64,000 bases of DNA from CAXTKD01 sp964244885 (GCA_964244885.1 CAXTKD010000011.1:1-64000); one strand, 5' to 3'. Shown: positions 44,919 through 53,382, counted from the stretch's first letter. A program made the numbers and translations. The notes: a model not told the origin generated them from the sequence alone.

Positions 44919-44934
44919 TTGACAATAGTTGCAA
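44919..44934 (+). promoter_or_regulatory. Island operator/promoter D (marR / lower-pathway operon)
   Basis: TTGACAATAGTTGCAA is the best example of TT(G/T)ACAANNGTTGCAA. TAGTGT at 44941-44946 could be the -10 box with a 16-base spacer, directing transcription towards 45084. It sits in the 219-base divergent gap between marR and the FAH gene and could control both. Confidence 0.7.
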
Positions 44935-45083
44935 ATGGAATAGTGTCGAATCAAGGAGTGAAACTCCAGTCAGTCAGGCGGCGCGTTGTCCGCAGTGGGG
45001 GTGCGATCGATGAGGCATCATCTTAAATGGTTGCCATGCGCGCCCGCCCGCCGCGACCGCGCGCCGGTTCAGGCTTTGCGCGC

Positions 45084-45992
45084 ATGAGCACCGTCCGTAT
45101 CGGCCGGGCGGCCGTCGCCGGCGCCACGACCGCGTTGATTCAGATCGATGGCGTCGTCTATCGCTTGTCCGATCACCTGCCGGACGCTCCTGGTGTCGAC
45201 CAAGGCGATCTCGACCCGATCTTCGCGCGCTGGGATCGCTATGGACCGCAGCTGGAAGCCGCGACGCCGAAAGGCGTGGCGATCGACAGCGCGGCGGTCG
45301 GCGCGTTTCTCGCGCCGCTGGTCAGCCCCCGGCACCTGCTGTGCATCGGCACCAACTACCGGGATCACATCGCCGAAATGCGGGTCCCGACCGACCCGCA
45401 ATTCCCCTATGCGTTCCTGAAGCCGCTGACCACGATCGCGCCGCCGGCCGGCCCCGTGACGCTGCCCGCGATGTCGAAGATGGTCGACTGGGAGGCGGAG
45501 CTCGGAGTCGTCATCGGAACGACGGCGCGCCACGTTCCGGCCCGCGACGCGCTCGCCTTCGTGGCGGGCTACCTCCCGCTCAACGACGTGTCGGCGCGGG
45601 ATTGGATCGAGAGCCGGCCGTCGCTCGGTATCGATTGGGTGATGCAGAAGGGGCATGATCGGTTCACGCCGCTCGGGCCGTGGATCACCCTGGCGGGCGC
45701 GGTTCCCGATCCCCAGGCGCTGCCGATCGAATGCCGGCTGAATGGCGACGTCGTCCAGAGCAGCTCGACATCGAACATGCTGTTCTCGGTCGCCGAGATC
45801 ATCGCCCATGTGTCGGCCATCATGACCCTTTCGCCGGGCGACATCATCGCCACCGGAACGCCGGCCGGCGTGGGCTTCGGCCGCAATCCGCCGCTGTTCC
45901 TCAAGGACCGCGACGTCGTCACCGTCTCGATCGGCCCTCTCGGCAGCTTCGACACGACCTTCGTCGCCGCCGCCGACCCGAAGCTGGCGTGA
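45084..45992 (+). CDS. Fumarylacetoacetate hydrolase (FAH) family protein
   Basis: About 302 residues with the FAH catalytic domain: LLCIGTNYRDHIAEM, metal ligands in DWEAELGVVIG (two Glu) and a following Asp in LNDVSARD, and GDIIATGTPAGVGFG. The family hydrolyses, hydrates or decarboxylates 2-oxo/1,3-diketo acids from ring cleavage. Hydroxyquinol cleavage does not need it, so it points to a second ring-opening or side-chain step. I start at ATG 45084 (MSTVRIG); an in-frame ATG at 45027 is possible. Its stop overlaps the reductase start (TGATG). Confidence 0.87.
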   Translation: MSTVRIGRAAVAGATTALIQIDGVVYRLSDHLPDAPGVDQGDLDPIFARWDRYGPQLEAATPKGVAIDSAAVGAFLAPLVSPRHLLCIGTNYRDHIAEMRVPTDPQFPYAFLKPLTTIAPPAGPVTLPAMSKMVDWEAELGVVIGTTARHVPARDALAFVAGYLPLNDVSARDWIESRPSLGIDWVMQKGHDRFTPLGPWITLAGAVPDPQALPIECRLNGDVVQSSSTSNMLFSVAEIIAHVSAIMTLSPGDIIATGTPAGVGFGRNPPLFLKDRDVVTVSIGPLGSFDTTFVAAADPKLA

Positions 45993-46942
45993 TGCGCGAG
46001 CTCAGGGTCAGCCGGATCGATAATGCCACGGCGCGCATTCGGGTCTTCGAGCTGGTGGCGCTCGACGGCGGCAGCCTGCCGCCGTTCACCGCGGGCTCGC
46101 ATATCGATGTCGAGCTCGGCAACGGCGAGGAACGGTCCTATTCGCTGCTGAACGATCAGGGCGAGACCCACCGCTATGTCATCGGCGTGCTGCGCGAGCA
46201 GGAGGGGCGCGGCGGCTCCGCCTGGATGCACGACGTCCTGCGCGAGGGGGACGTCCTGCGCGCGACTCCGCCTTCGAACGATTTCCGTCTCAGCGAGGCC
46301 GGGGAACACCATATCCTGATCGCCGGAGGGATCGGCATCACGCCGATCCTTTCGATGGCCGCGCGCCTCAAGGAGCTCGGCCGCGACTATCATGTCCATT
46401 ATTGCACCCGGGCGAGGAGCGAGGCGGCGTTCGTCGACGAGATCCTCGAACGTCATGGCGATCGCGTCACCCTGTATTTCGACGAGGGGGACATCTCGCG
46501 CGGACTCGACGTCGCGACGCTTCTCAAGACTCGCCCGCCGGCCGCCCACGCCTATGTCTGCGGACCGGCGGGCCTGATTCGCGCCACTCGCGAGGCTGGC
46601 CGCGACTGGCCCTCGGGGACCGTCCATTACGAGCTGTTCAAGGGCTCGGGCTCCGACATCGCCACCGGAGTCCGGGACCAGCCGTTCGATATCGTGCTTC
46701 GCAAGCAGGGCAAGACCCTGACTGTGCCTGCCGACCGTTCGATTCTCGACGTGCTGAAGGCCGAGGGCGTCCGCATCCGCTCCTTGTGCAATGACGGCGT
46801 ATGCGGCACCTGTCGGGTCGGTCTGATCTCGGGCGAGGTCGATCACCGCGACGATTTCCTCGACGAGGACGAGCATGACGAGGCGCTGCAGGTCTGCGTG
46901 TCGCGCGCCAAGCCCGGGCAGACGCTCGTGCTCGATCTCTGA
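45992..46942 (+). CDS. VanB/phthalate-dioxygenase-reductase-type oxidoreductase
   Basis: A 316-residue reductase with three parts: a flavin-binding barrel (ERSYSLLND, about 46-54), an NAD(P)-binding domain (IAGGIGITPILS, about 107-118; AYVCGPAGL), and a C-terminal plant-type [2Fe-2S] domain (RSLCNDGVCGTC, then QVCVS). Such reductases feed electrons to Rieske oxygenases or demethylases. No Rieske protein is encoded in the window, so its partner is elsewhere or unusual. It overlaps the FAH gene by one base. Confidence 0.9.
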   Translation: MRELRVSRIDNATARIRVFELVALDGGSLPPFTAGSHIDVELGNGEERSYSLLNDQGETHRYVIGVLREQEGRGGSAWMHDVLREGDVLRATPPSNDFRLSEAGEHHILIAGGIGITPILSMAARLKELGRDYHVHYCTRARSEAAFVDEILERHGDRVTLYFDEGDISRGLDVATLLKTRPPAAHAYVCGPAGLIRATREAGRDWPSGTVHYELFKGSGSDIATGVRDQPFDIVLRKQGKTLTVPADRSILDVLKAEGVRIRSLCNDGVCGTCRVGLISGEVDHRDDFLDEDEHDEALQVCVSRAKPGQTLVLDL

Positions 46943-46962
46943 GCTTAGCCATGGAGCCCGCT

Positions 46963-47454
46963 ATGACCGCCACCGCCTCCGACACGCCCCCCTATGTCAA
47001 TCCGACCTCGCTGATCGCCGGCACGCTGGTCAGCACCGACCTGAAGCGCGTCCGGCACATGCTGGAGGCCGCGTTCGGGCTGCACTGCGTCCAGCCGCGC
47101 GAAGGCATCCTTTATGCGCGCGACCGCGGCTTCGAAGTCGGCGGCGCGAAGCGTGGCGAGCCCTATTGGGTGCTCGAGGTCCGCGAGACCGCGCAGGTGA
47201 TGGTGGAGCAGGAAATGCTCAATCACTGGGGCATGGCGGCACCGAGCGAGGCGGCGGTCGACGACGCCTACGCGAAGCTCAAGGACAACAAGGAGGCCTA
47301 TGGCGTGGCGCGGGTTCAGAAGCCGCGCTTCCGCAACGGGTCCTATGCCTTCTACTTCACAGACGAGGATTCGAACTGGTGGGAGCTTGAGTATCGCGCG
47401 CCCGACCTGACCTATGACGTCCTGCGCGCCCGGGGCGATCTCTTCCACGATTGA
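46963..47454 (+). CDS. VOC-superfamily protein (possible dioxygenase half, lacks first His)
   Basis: A 163-residue protein with two beta-alpha-beta-beta-beta modules. Ligand positions, by the usual 2-His-1-Glu plan: position 1 is Ala19 (in AGTLVSTD, where His is expected), position 2 is His88 (NHWG) and position 3 is Glu141 (WWELEY). So one metal ligand is missing. The next gene encodes a VOC protein with the opposite loss. ATG 46963 is preferred over 46951 because GGAG at 46953-46956 then serves as RBS. It lies in the island's lower-pathway operon. Confidence 0.82.
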   Translation: MTATASDTPPYVNPTSLIAGTLVSTDLKRVRHMLEAAFGLHCVQPREGILYARDRGFEVGGAKRGEPYWVLEVRETAQVMVEQEMLNHWGMAAPSEAAVDDAYAKLKDNKEAYGVARVQKPRFRNGSYAFYFTDEDSNWWELEYRAPDLTYDVLRARGDLFHD

Positions 47455-47466
47455 GGGAACACGGCC

Positions 47467-47922
47467 GTGATCACCACCGCTCCGCTTTTTCAGAACGACA
47501 CGCTTTCGCACGGGACCGTCGAATGTTCCGACATGGTCGCCACGCGTCGATTCTTCACCGAATTCCTCGGCCTCGACATTCACCGGCCGTTCGTCGAGGC
47601 GCAATATATCTATCGCGGGGGCCCGTGGACGGTGGTCTGCGTGTGCGTCGACGGCGGCGAGGCCAAGGACCAGACGCCCGACAATCTGTTCAAGCTCGCC
47701 GTCGCCACCGCCGCCGAGGTCGACGCCGCGCATGACGCGGCGATCCGGCACCGCGAGGCCTATGGCATCAAGAAGGTCGAGGACGTGACCGAGATCGAAG
47801 GCCTGCGCGCCTTTCGCCTCCAGGACCTGAATTACACTTGGTGGGAGATCATTCACGTCGACCTCGGCTACTACGACGCGCTGTTCGACGGCGTCGACCT
47901 CGGGTCCGCCGGCCACGCCTGA
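47467..47922 (+). CDS. VOC-superfamily protein (possible dioxygenase half, lacks second His)
   Basis: A 151-residue protein with two VOC modules. Ligand position 1 is His15 (SHGTVECSD), position 2 is Leu74 (NLFKLAV, where His is usual) and position 3 is Glu127 (WWEIIHVD). The loss is the mirror of the previous protein. Because VOC active sites can form across a dimer interface, the two could build one complete site together. The GTG start at 47467 follows a GAGGGA. It is 12 bases downstream of the first VOC gene. Confidence 0.82.
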   Translation: MITTAPLFQNDTLSHGTVECSDMVATRRFFTEFLGLDIHRPFVEAQYIYRGGPWTVVCVCVDGGEAKDQTPDNLFKLAVATAAEVDAAHDAAIRHREAYGIKKVEDVTEIEGLRAFRLQDLNYTWWEIIHVDLGYYDALFDGVDLGSAGHA

Positions 47923-47944
47923 TCGTCCTTTCGAAAGTCCTGCC

Positions 47945-49231
47945 ATGTCCGCAATTCCCGAGGCGACCACCCTTTCGGAGTCGTTCCGCGGCGCGGACGG
48001 CCGGATTCGGCAGGGATGGCGGACGTCGCTCGGTTCGCTTGTCGGGCTGAGCTTCAGCCCCAGCGTCCTGCAGGTCATGTCGCTGGGCGTGTTCGCGCCC
48101 TATCTGCACGAGGACCTGGGCTGGAGCCTGCGGCAGATCAGCGTCGCCGCGATGATCCTCGCCATCATGGTGACGATCCTGTCGCCGCTTCAGGGACTTC
48201 TGGTCGACCGCTTCGGCGCGCGCAGGATGATTCTGATCAGCATGCCGCTGTTCGGCCTGGGCTACGCCTCGCTGTCGCTGGTCTCGAGCGAGATCTGGCA
48301 GTTCTACGTCGGCTGGGGCGCCGTCGCGGCGCTCGCCGTCGGCCTGTGGCCCGCCTCCTACGTCAAGGCGACAGCGGGCTGGTTCGACAAGCGGCTCGGA
48401 GTCGCCATCGCCGTCGCGACGGTCGGCATCGGCATCGGCGCCGCGGTGTTCCCGCTGCCGGTCGATCTGCTGGCGCGAACGCTCGGCTGGCGCAACGCCT
48501 TCGCGCTGATCGGCCTCGGCGCGGTCGCCATCGCCTGGCCGGTCGTCTTCCTGTTCGTCCGCGACCGGGGGCCCCAGTCGGCTTTGCGCCACGACCGCGT
48601 GATCGAGCAGCCGGACGGCCCGCACCGCCGCTCCACCTTCTGGATGCTGATCGCGGCGTTCCTCCTGCTCGGCGTCTACAGCACGTCGATCCTGTTCCAT
48701 CTGGTTAGCATCCTGATCGACAACGGGATGGACCGGCACGACGCGGTGGTCGCGCAGGCGGCTCTCGGCGCGATGATGATCGCTGGGCGACTGGGCTCGG
48801 GGGTGCTCGTCGACCGGATGTCGGTGCGGCTGGTGATGGTGGTCTTCATCGCCGCCGCGGTGGTGGCGCTGCTGATGCTGGCGAGCGGAATGATCGGGAT
48901 CGCGGCGATCGTCGCCGCCGCCCTCGTCGGCATCCTGATCGGGGCCGAGATCGACGTGCTGGGCTTCGTCGTGAAGCGCTATTTCGGCGTGCCGCGCTAT
49001 GGCCTGTATTATGGCCTGCTCTACTCCGCGTTCCAGCTTGGCGGCGCGGCGGGCGTCGTCGCCGTCGGGGCGATGCGGGACTCGAGCGGCCATTATGTCG
49101 GGGGCCTCGCGATCCTCATGGCCTCCTGCATCGGCGCCGGCCTGTTGTTCGCCTTGCTCGGCCCTTATCGCTATGGCCGGGAGCCGTCGGTCGCTGCCAT
49201 CGGGGCGGGCCGCGCGGAGCCTGCCGAATGA
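47945..49231 (+). CDS. MFS transporter (paralogue of the one at 27794)
   Basis: A 428-residue, 12-helix carrier. Segments shared with the 27794 protein include GWRTSLGS, LVDRFGARRMIL, YVKATAGWFDKRLG and GAEIDVLGFVVKRYFG. It is in the lower-pathway operon between the VOC genes and maleylacetate reductase, with an ATGA overlap to the latter. Uptake of an aromatic acid is the likely job, as for the GraK/TsdT type carriers of resorcylate clusters, but the substrate is inferred from context. Confidence 0.9.
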   Translation: MSAIPEATTLSESFRGADGRIRQGWRTSLGSLVGLSFSPSVLQVMSLGVFAPYLHEDLGWSLRQISVAAMILAIMVTILSPLQGLLVDRFGARRMILISMPLFGLGYASLSLVSSEIWQFYVGWGAVAALAVGLWPASYVKATAGWFDKRLGVAIAVATVGIGIGAAVFPLPVDLLARTLGWRNAFALIGLGAVAIAWPVVFLFVRDRGPQSALRHDRVIEQPDGPHRRSTFWMLIAAFLLLGVYSTSILFHLVSILIDNGMDRHDAVVAQAALGAMMIAGRLGSGVLVDRMSVRLVMVVFIAAAVVALLMLASGMIGIAAIVAAALVGILIGAEIDVLGFVVKRYFGVPRYGLYYGLLYSAFQLGGAAGVVAVGAMRDSSGHYVGGLAILMASCIGAGLLFALLGPYRYGREPSVAAIGAGRAEPAE

Positions 49232-50322
49232 CGGCCCGATCCTTCGTCTACCAGGCAAATCCCGCGCGCGTCGTCTTCGGCGAAGGAACGCTCGCGACAC
49301 TGGGCGACGAAGTCGCCCGGCTCGGACTGTCCCGCGTTCTGGTTCTGGCGACACCGCCGCAGGCGGGCGACGCGCAGGCCACCGCGGCGTTGCTCGAAGG
49401 CCGCTGCGCCGGCATCTTCTCGGGCGCCGTGATGCATACGCCGGTCGATGTGACCGAGCAGGCGTTGCGGATCGTCGCCGATCTCGGTGCCGACGGCCTG
49501 GTCGCGGTTGGCGGAGGCTCGACGACGGGCCTGGCCAAGGCGATCGCCCTGCGGACCGACCTCCCGCAGATCGTCGTTCCGACGACCTACGCGGGCTCCG
49601 AGATGACGCCGATCCTCGGCGAGACCAGGGACGGCCAGAAGGTCACGCAGTCGAGCCCGCGCATCCTGCCCGAGGTCGTGATCTACGATGTCGATCTCAC
49701 CATGACGCTTCCCGCCGCGCTGTCCGCGACCAGCGGCATCAACGCGATCGCCCACGCGGTCGAGGCGTTGTACGCCCGCGATCGCAACCCGATCATATCG
49801 CTGATGGCCCTGGAGGGAATCGCCAAGCTCGCCGCCGCGCTGCCGGCGATCGTCGACGACCCGCTCGACCGCGCGGCGCGGTCGGATGCCTTGTACGGGG
49901 CCTGGCTGTGCGGCACCTGCCTCGGCGCGGTCGGAATGGCGCTCCACCACAAGCTTTGCCACACGCTCGGCGGCTCGTTCGACCTGCCGCATGCCGAGAC
50001 GCACACCGCCGTCCTGCCCCACGCGCTCGCCTATAACGCGCCCGCGATTCCCGAGGCGATGGAGCGGCTGCGGGGAATCCTCGGCGACGATCCCGCTCGC
50101 GCGCTTTACGATCTCGCCGGCCGCGTCGGCGCGAAGCGCGGCCTCGCCGAGCTCGGAATGCCCGAGGGCGGCATCGACGAAGCCGCCGATCGCGCGCTCA
50201 CCAACGCCTATTGGAATCCCCGCCCGCTCGACCGCGACGGTTTGCGCGACCTGCTCGGCCGCGCCTGGGCGGGCGCACCGCCGGAGACCGGCGGCGACAT
50301 CGATCAGGAGACGCTGCCATGA
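49228..50322 (+). CDS. Maleylacetate reductase
   Basis: A 364-residue iron-containing alcohol dehydrogenase-family enzyme reducing maleylacetate to beta-ketoadipate with NAD(P)H. Landmarks are VGGGSTTGLAKA (cofactor loop), PTTYAGSEMTPI, INAIAHAVEALYA (metal His region) and LHHKLCHTLGGSFDLPHAETH. The family position is supported by the directly following hydroxyquinol dioxygenase (ATGA overlap), its functional partner. It is preceded by the MFS gene, also with ATGA. Confidence 0.93.
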   Translation: MTARSFVYQANPARVVFGEGTLATLGDEVARLGLSRVLVLATPPQAGDAQATAALLEGRCAGIFSGAVMHTPVDVTEQALRIVADLGADGLVAVGGGSTTGLAKAIALRTDLPQIVVPTTYAGSEMTPILGETRDGQKVTQSSPRILPEVVIYDVDLTMTLPAALSATSGINAIAHAVEALYARDRNPIISLMALEGIAKLAAALPAIVDDPLDRAARSDALYGAWLCGTCLGAVGMALHHKLCHTLGGSFDLPHAETHTAVLPHALAYNAPAIPEAMERLRGILGDDPARALYDLAGRVGAKRGLAELGMPEGGIDEAADRALTNAYWNPRPLDRDGLRDLLGRAWAGAPPETGGDIDQETLP

Positions 50323-51224
50323 ACCACGTATCGCCAGCTGCCAGCTTCCCGCTGTTCGAGGCCGATCGTTCGGTCGAGGTCGTCAACGCGCGCATGGGGC
50401 CCGACGTCGACCCTCGGCTGGCGGAGGTCATGACGGTCATCGTCAAGCACCTCCACGCCGCGGTGCGGGAGGCGGGGATCACCGGGGAGGAGTGGATGCA
50501 GGGCATCCGCTTCCTGACCGAAACCGGGCAGATGTGCAGCGACTGGCGGCAGGAGTTCATCCTGCTGTCGGACGCGCTCGGCGTCTCGATGCTGGTCGAC
50601 GCGATCAATCACGACCGGCCGGAGGGCTCGACCGAGAACACCGTGCTCGGCCCCTTCTACCTGCCCGACGCGCCGCGCTATCCGCACGGCGCCAATATCT
50701 GCCTCGACGGCAAGGGCGAGCCGGTCGTGGTGCAGGGCCGCGTGCTGGACGAGGCGGGCCGGCCGGTCGCCGGCGCCACGCTCGACGTCTGGCAGGCGAA
50801 CGAGGACGGCTTCTACGACGTCCAGCAAAAGGGCATCCAGCCCGACTGGAACTTGCGCGGCGTGTTCGAGAGCGACTCGGACGGCAAATACTGGTTCCGC
50901 TCCGCCAAGCCGCGCTACTATCCCATCCCGGACGACGGCCCCGTCGGCAAGATGCTCTACGCGCTCGGCCGCCACCCCAACCGCGCCGCGCATCTCCACT
51001 TCATCGTCACCGCGCCGGGTTACGACACAGTCGTCACCCACATCTTCACCCCCGACTGCCCTTATCTCGCCGAGGACGCGGTGTTCGGGGTCAAGCCGTC
51101 GCTCGTCGCCGATTTCGCCAGGGTCGACGATCCGGCGCGCGCCGCCGACCTGGGCCTGGCGTCGCCGTTCTGGGCGGTCGAGTGGGACTTCGTTCTCGCG
51201 AGAAAGAGCCACCCCGCGACCTAA
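50319..51224 (+). CDS. Hydroxyquinol 1,2-dioxygenase (intradiol)
   Basis: A 301-residue intradiol dioxygenase. Fe(III) ligands are Tyr166 (GFYDV), Tyr201 (RYYPIP), His225 and His227 (AHLHF). The N-terminal helical dimerisation domain precedes the ENTVLGPFYLP segment. The YPIPxDGPVG region is typical of hydroxyquinol-cleaving enzymes rather than catechol ones. It opens hydroxyquinol to maleylacetate, feeding the reductase encoded just upstream. Its stop overlaps the convergent nagA stop as CTAA. It closes the aromatic island. Confidence 0.93.
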   Translation: MNHVSPAASFPLFEADRSVEVVNARMGPDVDPRLAEVMTVIVKHLHAAVREAGITGEEWMQGIRFLTETGQMCSDWRQEFILLSDALGVSMLVDAINHDRPEGSTENTVLGPFYLPDAPRYPHGANICLDGKGEPVVVQGRVLDEAGRPVAGATLDVWQANEDGFYDVQQKGIQPDWNLRGVFESDSDGKYWFRSAKPRYYPIPDDGPVGKMLYALGRHPNRAAHLHFIVTAPGYDTVVTHIFTPDCPYLAEDAVFGVKPSLVADFARVDDPARAADLGLASPFWAVEWDFVLARKSHPAT

Positions 51225-52351
51225 TCCGACCATCGCCCTTCGAAACAGGTGCCGGCCACGCGAAGGCCTGCGCTCAGCCTGACGAAGTTCGCGGCCGTGC
51301 CCGGCTTGATCGTGCCATAGCGATCGTCGACCTGCAGAAAGCGCGCCGGGTGGAGCGAGGCCATTTCGAGCGCCGTCGCGGCGGGCACGTCCAGCATTTC
51401 CACGCAATTGCGGACCGCCGTCGTCATATCGAGGCTCGAACCGGCGAGAGTGCCGGAATCGTCGACGCAGACCCCGCCCTCGACGCGAATGTGCGTGCCC
51501 TGAAGCATGAAGTCGGGCGCGCCGCCGACGCTCGGCATCGCGTCCGTCACGAGCATGAAGCCCTCCGGGCCGCGCGCCCTTAGCGCGATCTTGAGCGTCG
51601 CCGGATGGACGTGTCGGCCATCGACGATGATGCCCGACATCACCGACGAATGGCTCAGCGCCGCGCCGACGATGCCGGGCGCGCGATTGGCAAGAGGCGG
51701 CATCGCGTTGAAGAGGTGCGTGATCCCGGACAGACCCGCCTCGATCGCCTCGACAGCCTCCTCGTAGCTCGCCTCGGTATGCCCGGCGGCGACCCGCACG
51801 CCCGCGCCGACGAGACGGCGAATGAAGTCCGCCGTGGTTCGCTCGGGGGCGAGGGTGACGAGGGTGCAGCCCCGCTTCAGGCGCACCAGCTGCGCGAAGC
51901 CCGCCTCATCCAGGGCGAGAATCTTCTCGGCCCGGTGGATCCCCTTTCGCTCGACGTTGAGGAACGGCCCCTCGATGTGGATGCCGAGGACGCCGGGAAC
52001 GCCGGCCTCGATCGCCGCGTCGACCGCGTCGACGGCAAGGGTGATGACCGAGATGTCGTCGCTGATCAGCGTCGGCAGGAAGCCCGTCGTGCCGAAGGCG
52101 CGATGCGCCGCGCCGATCCGCGCGATCGCCTCCACGCTCGGGTCGTCGTTGAACAGGACGTTGGCGCCGCCGTTGACCTGCGTGTCGATGAAGCCGGGCG
52201 CGAGAATGTCGCCGGCAAGGTCGATGCGGTCGGCGGGCGCCTCGGCGAACGGGACGACCGCGACAACCTTCGTGTCGCCGACGACCACGGCCACCCCGTC
52301 GCGAAGGGCGCCATCGATGAGCACGCGGCCGTTGATGAGCGCGGTCGCCAT
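51221..52351 (-). CDS. nagA: N-acetylglucosamine-6-phosphate deacetylase
   Basis: A 376-residue amidohydrolase removing acetate from GlcNAc-6-P in the cytoplasm. Landmarks are PGFIDTQVNGG, metal/active site segments HIEGPF, AGHTEASYEEA and THLFNAMPP, and the catalytic VTDAMPSVGG. It overlaps the SIS-deaminase stop by one base (TGATG), so it is co-translated with it. The unit is divergent from the TonB receptor and PTS genes, giving a complete GlcNAc route. Confidence 0.95.
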   Translation of the reverse strand: MATALINGRVLIDGALRDGVAVVVGDTKVVAVVPFAEAPADRIDLAGDILAPGFIDTQVNGGANVLFNDDPSVEAIARIGAAHRAFGTTGFLPTLISDDISVITLAVDAVDAAIEAGVPGVLGIHIEGPFLNVERKGIHRAEKILALDEAGFAQLVRLKRGCTLVTLAPERTTADFIRRLVGAGVRVAAGHTEASYEEAVEAIEAGLSGITHLFNAMPPLANRAPGIVGAALSHSSVMSGIIVDGRHVHPATLKIALRARGPEGFMLVTDAMPSVGGAPDFMLQGTHIRVEGGVCVDDSGTLAGSSLDMTTAVRNCVEMLDVPAATALEMASLHPARFLQVDDRYGTIKPGTAANFVRLSAGLRVAGTCFEGRWSD

Positions 52352-53382
52352 CAGACAGTTTCGGTGACTTTGGACAGGTGCGGCGGCGAGTCGGGATTGA
52401 ATCCGCGCGCCAGTGAAAGCGCGTTGACGGCTCGATAAAAGCTCTGGATCTGCAGGCTTGGCTGGAGCGCCGGCTCGGCCTCGAGCGCGGGCAGGGTCAC
52501 CGCGCCGGGAATCCGCGCGCCGGCGACGTACACGCGGCTTCCGCGCGCCGCCATTTCGGCGACGACCGAGTCGACGCCATCGGCCGATTCGTCCGCCTGA
52601 CGGAAGACCAGGAGCGGCATTTCAGGGCCGATGAGGGCCATCGGGCCGTGGCGGACTTCGGCCGAGCTGAAGGCTTCCGCATGAAGCCCGCACGTCTCCT
52701 TGAACTTGAGGGCGGCCTCCTGGGCGACTCCCAGGCCAAGCCCCCGGCCGATCACGAACAGGCCTTGGGCCTTCACGAGGCCGTCGACGAGCGGTGTCCA
52801 GTCGAGCGCCCAGCTTTCGGCGAGCAACGCCGGCAGCGACCTCAACCCGGCGGACAGCGCCGCGTCTTCCCGCCAGGCGGCGACGATCTGCACGGTCGCG
52901 GCGAGCGCCGCGATATAGGATTTCGTCGCGGCGACGCTGCGTTCGGGCCCCGCCTGCAACGGCAGCAGCCAATCGGCGCGATCGGCGAGCGGGGAGTCGG
53001 TGACGTTGACGAGCGCCGCGATATCCGCCCCGGCGTTGGCGGCGGCATCGACGGTGGCAAGCAGGTCGGGGCTGGCGCCCGATTGCGAAATGGCGAGGCA
53101 GAGCATTCCTGCGAGGCGCGACTCGGTGCCGTAGAGCGACACGACGGACGGCGAGGCCGAGGAGACGAGAGTCCCCGTCCGGGTCTCGATCAGATATTTG
53201 GCGAAGGTCGCGGCATGGTCCGAGCTGCCGCGCGCGCAGGTCAGGACCGCGCCGGGCGGGCGGGCGCGCAGGGCCGAGCCAAGCCGCGCCGCGACATCGG
53301 CGTTGGCGGCGAGCATTCGCGCCACGGCGGCAGGCGCCTCGGCGGCCTCGCGATGCATGAACGTTTCGGACGGCGGCGTCAC
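52351..53382 (-). CDS. SIS-domain glucosamine-6-phosphate deaminase (NagB-II type)
   Basis: A 343-residue protein with two SIS domains. The first includes TCARGSSDHAATFAKYL and SQSGASPDLLATV; the second includes VIGRGLGLGVAQEAALKFKET and AEVRHGPMALI. Such GlmS-C-terminal-like proteins in alphaproteobacterial nag clusters deaminate glucosamine-6-P to fructose-6-P in place of classical NagB. The GTG start overlaps the GntR stop (GTGA). MHREAAEAP eight residues in is an alternative start. Confidence 0.88.
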   Translation of the reverse strand: MTPPSETFMHREAAEAPAAVARMLAANADVAARLGSALRARPPGAVLTCARGSSDHAATFAKYLIETRTGTLVSSASPSVVSLYGTESRLAGMLCLAISQSGASPDLLATVDAAANAGADIAALVNVTDSPLADRADWLLPLQAGPERSVAATKSYIAALAATVQIVAAWREDAALSAGLRSLPALLAESWALDWTPLVDGLVKAQGLFVIGRGLGLGVAQEAALKFKETCGLHAEAFSSAEVRHGPMALIGPEMPLLVFRQADESADGVDSVVAEMAARGSRVYVAGARIPGAVTLPALEAEPALQPSLQIQSFYRAVNALSLARGFNPDSPPHLSKVTETV

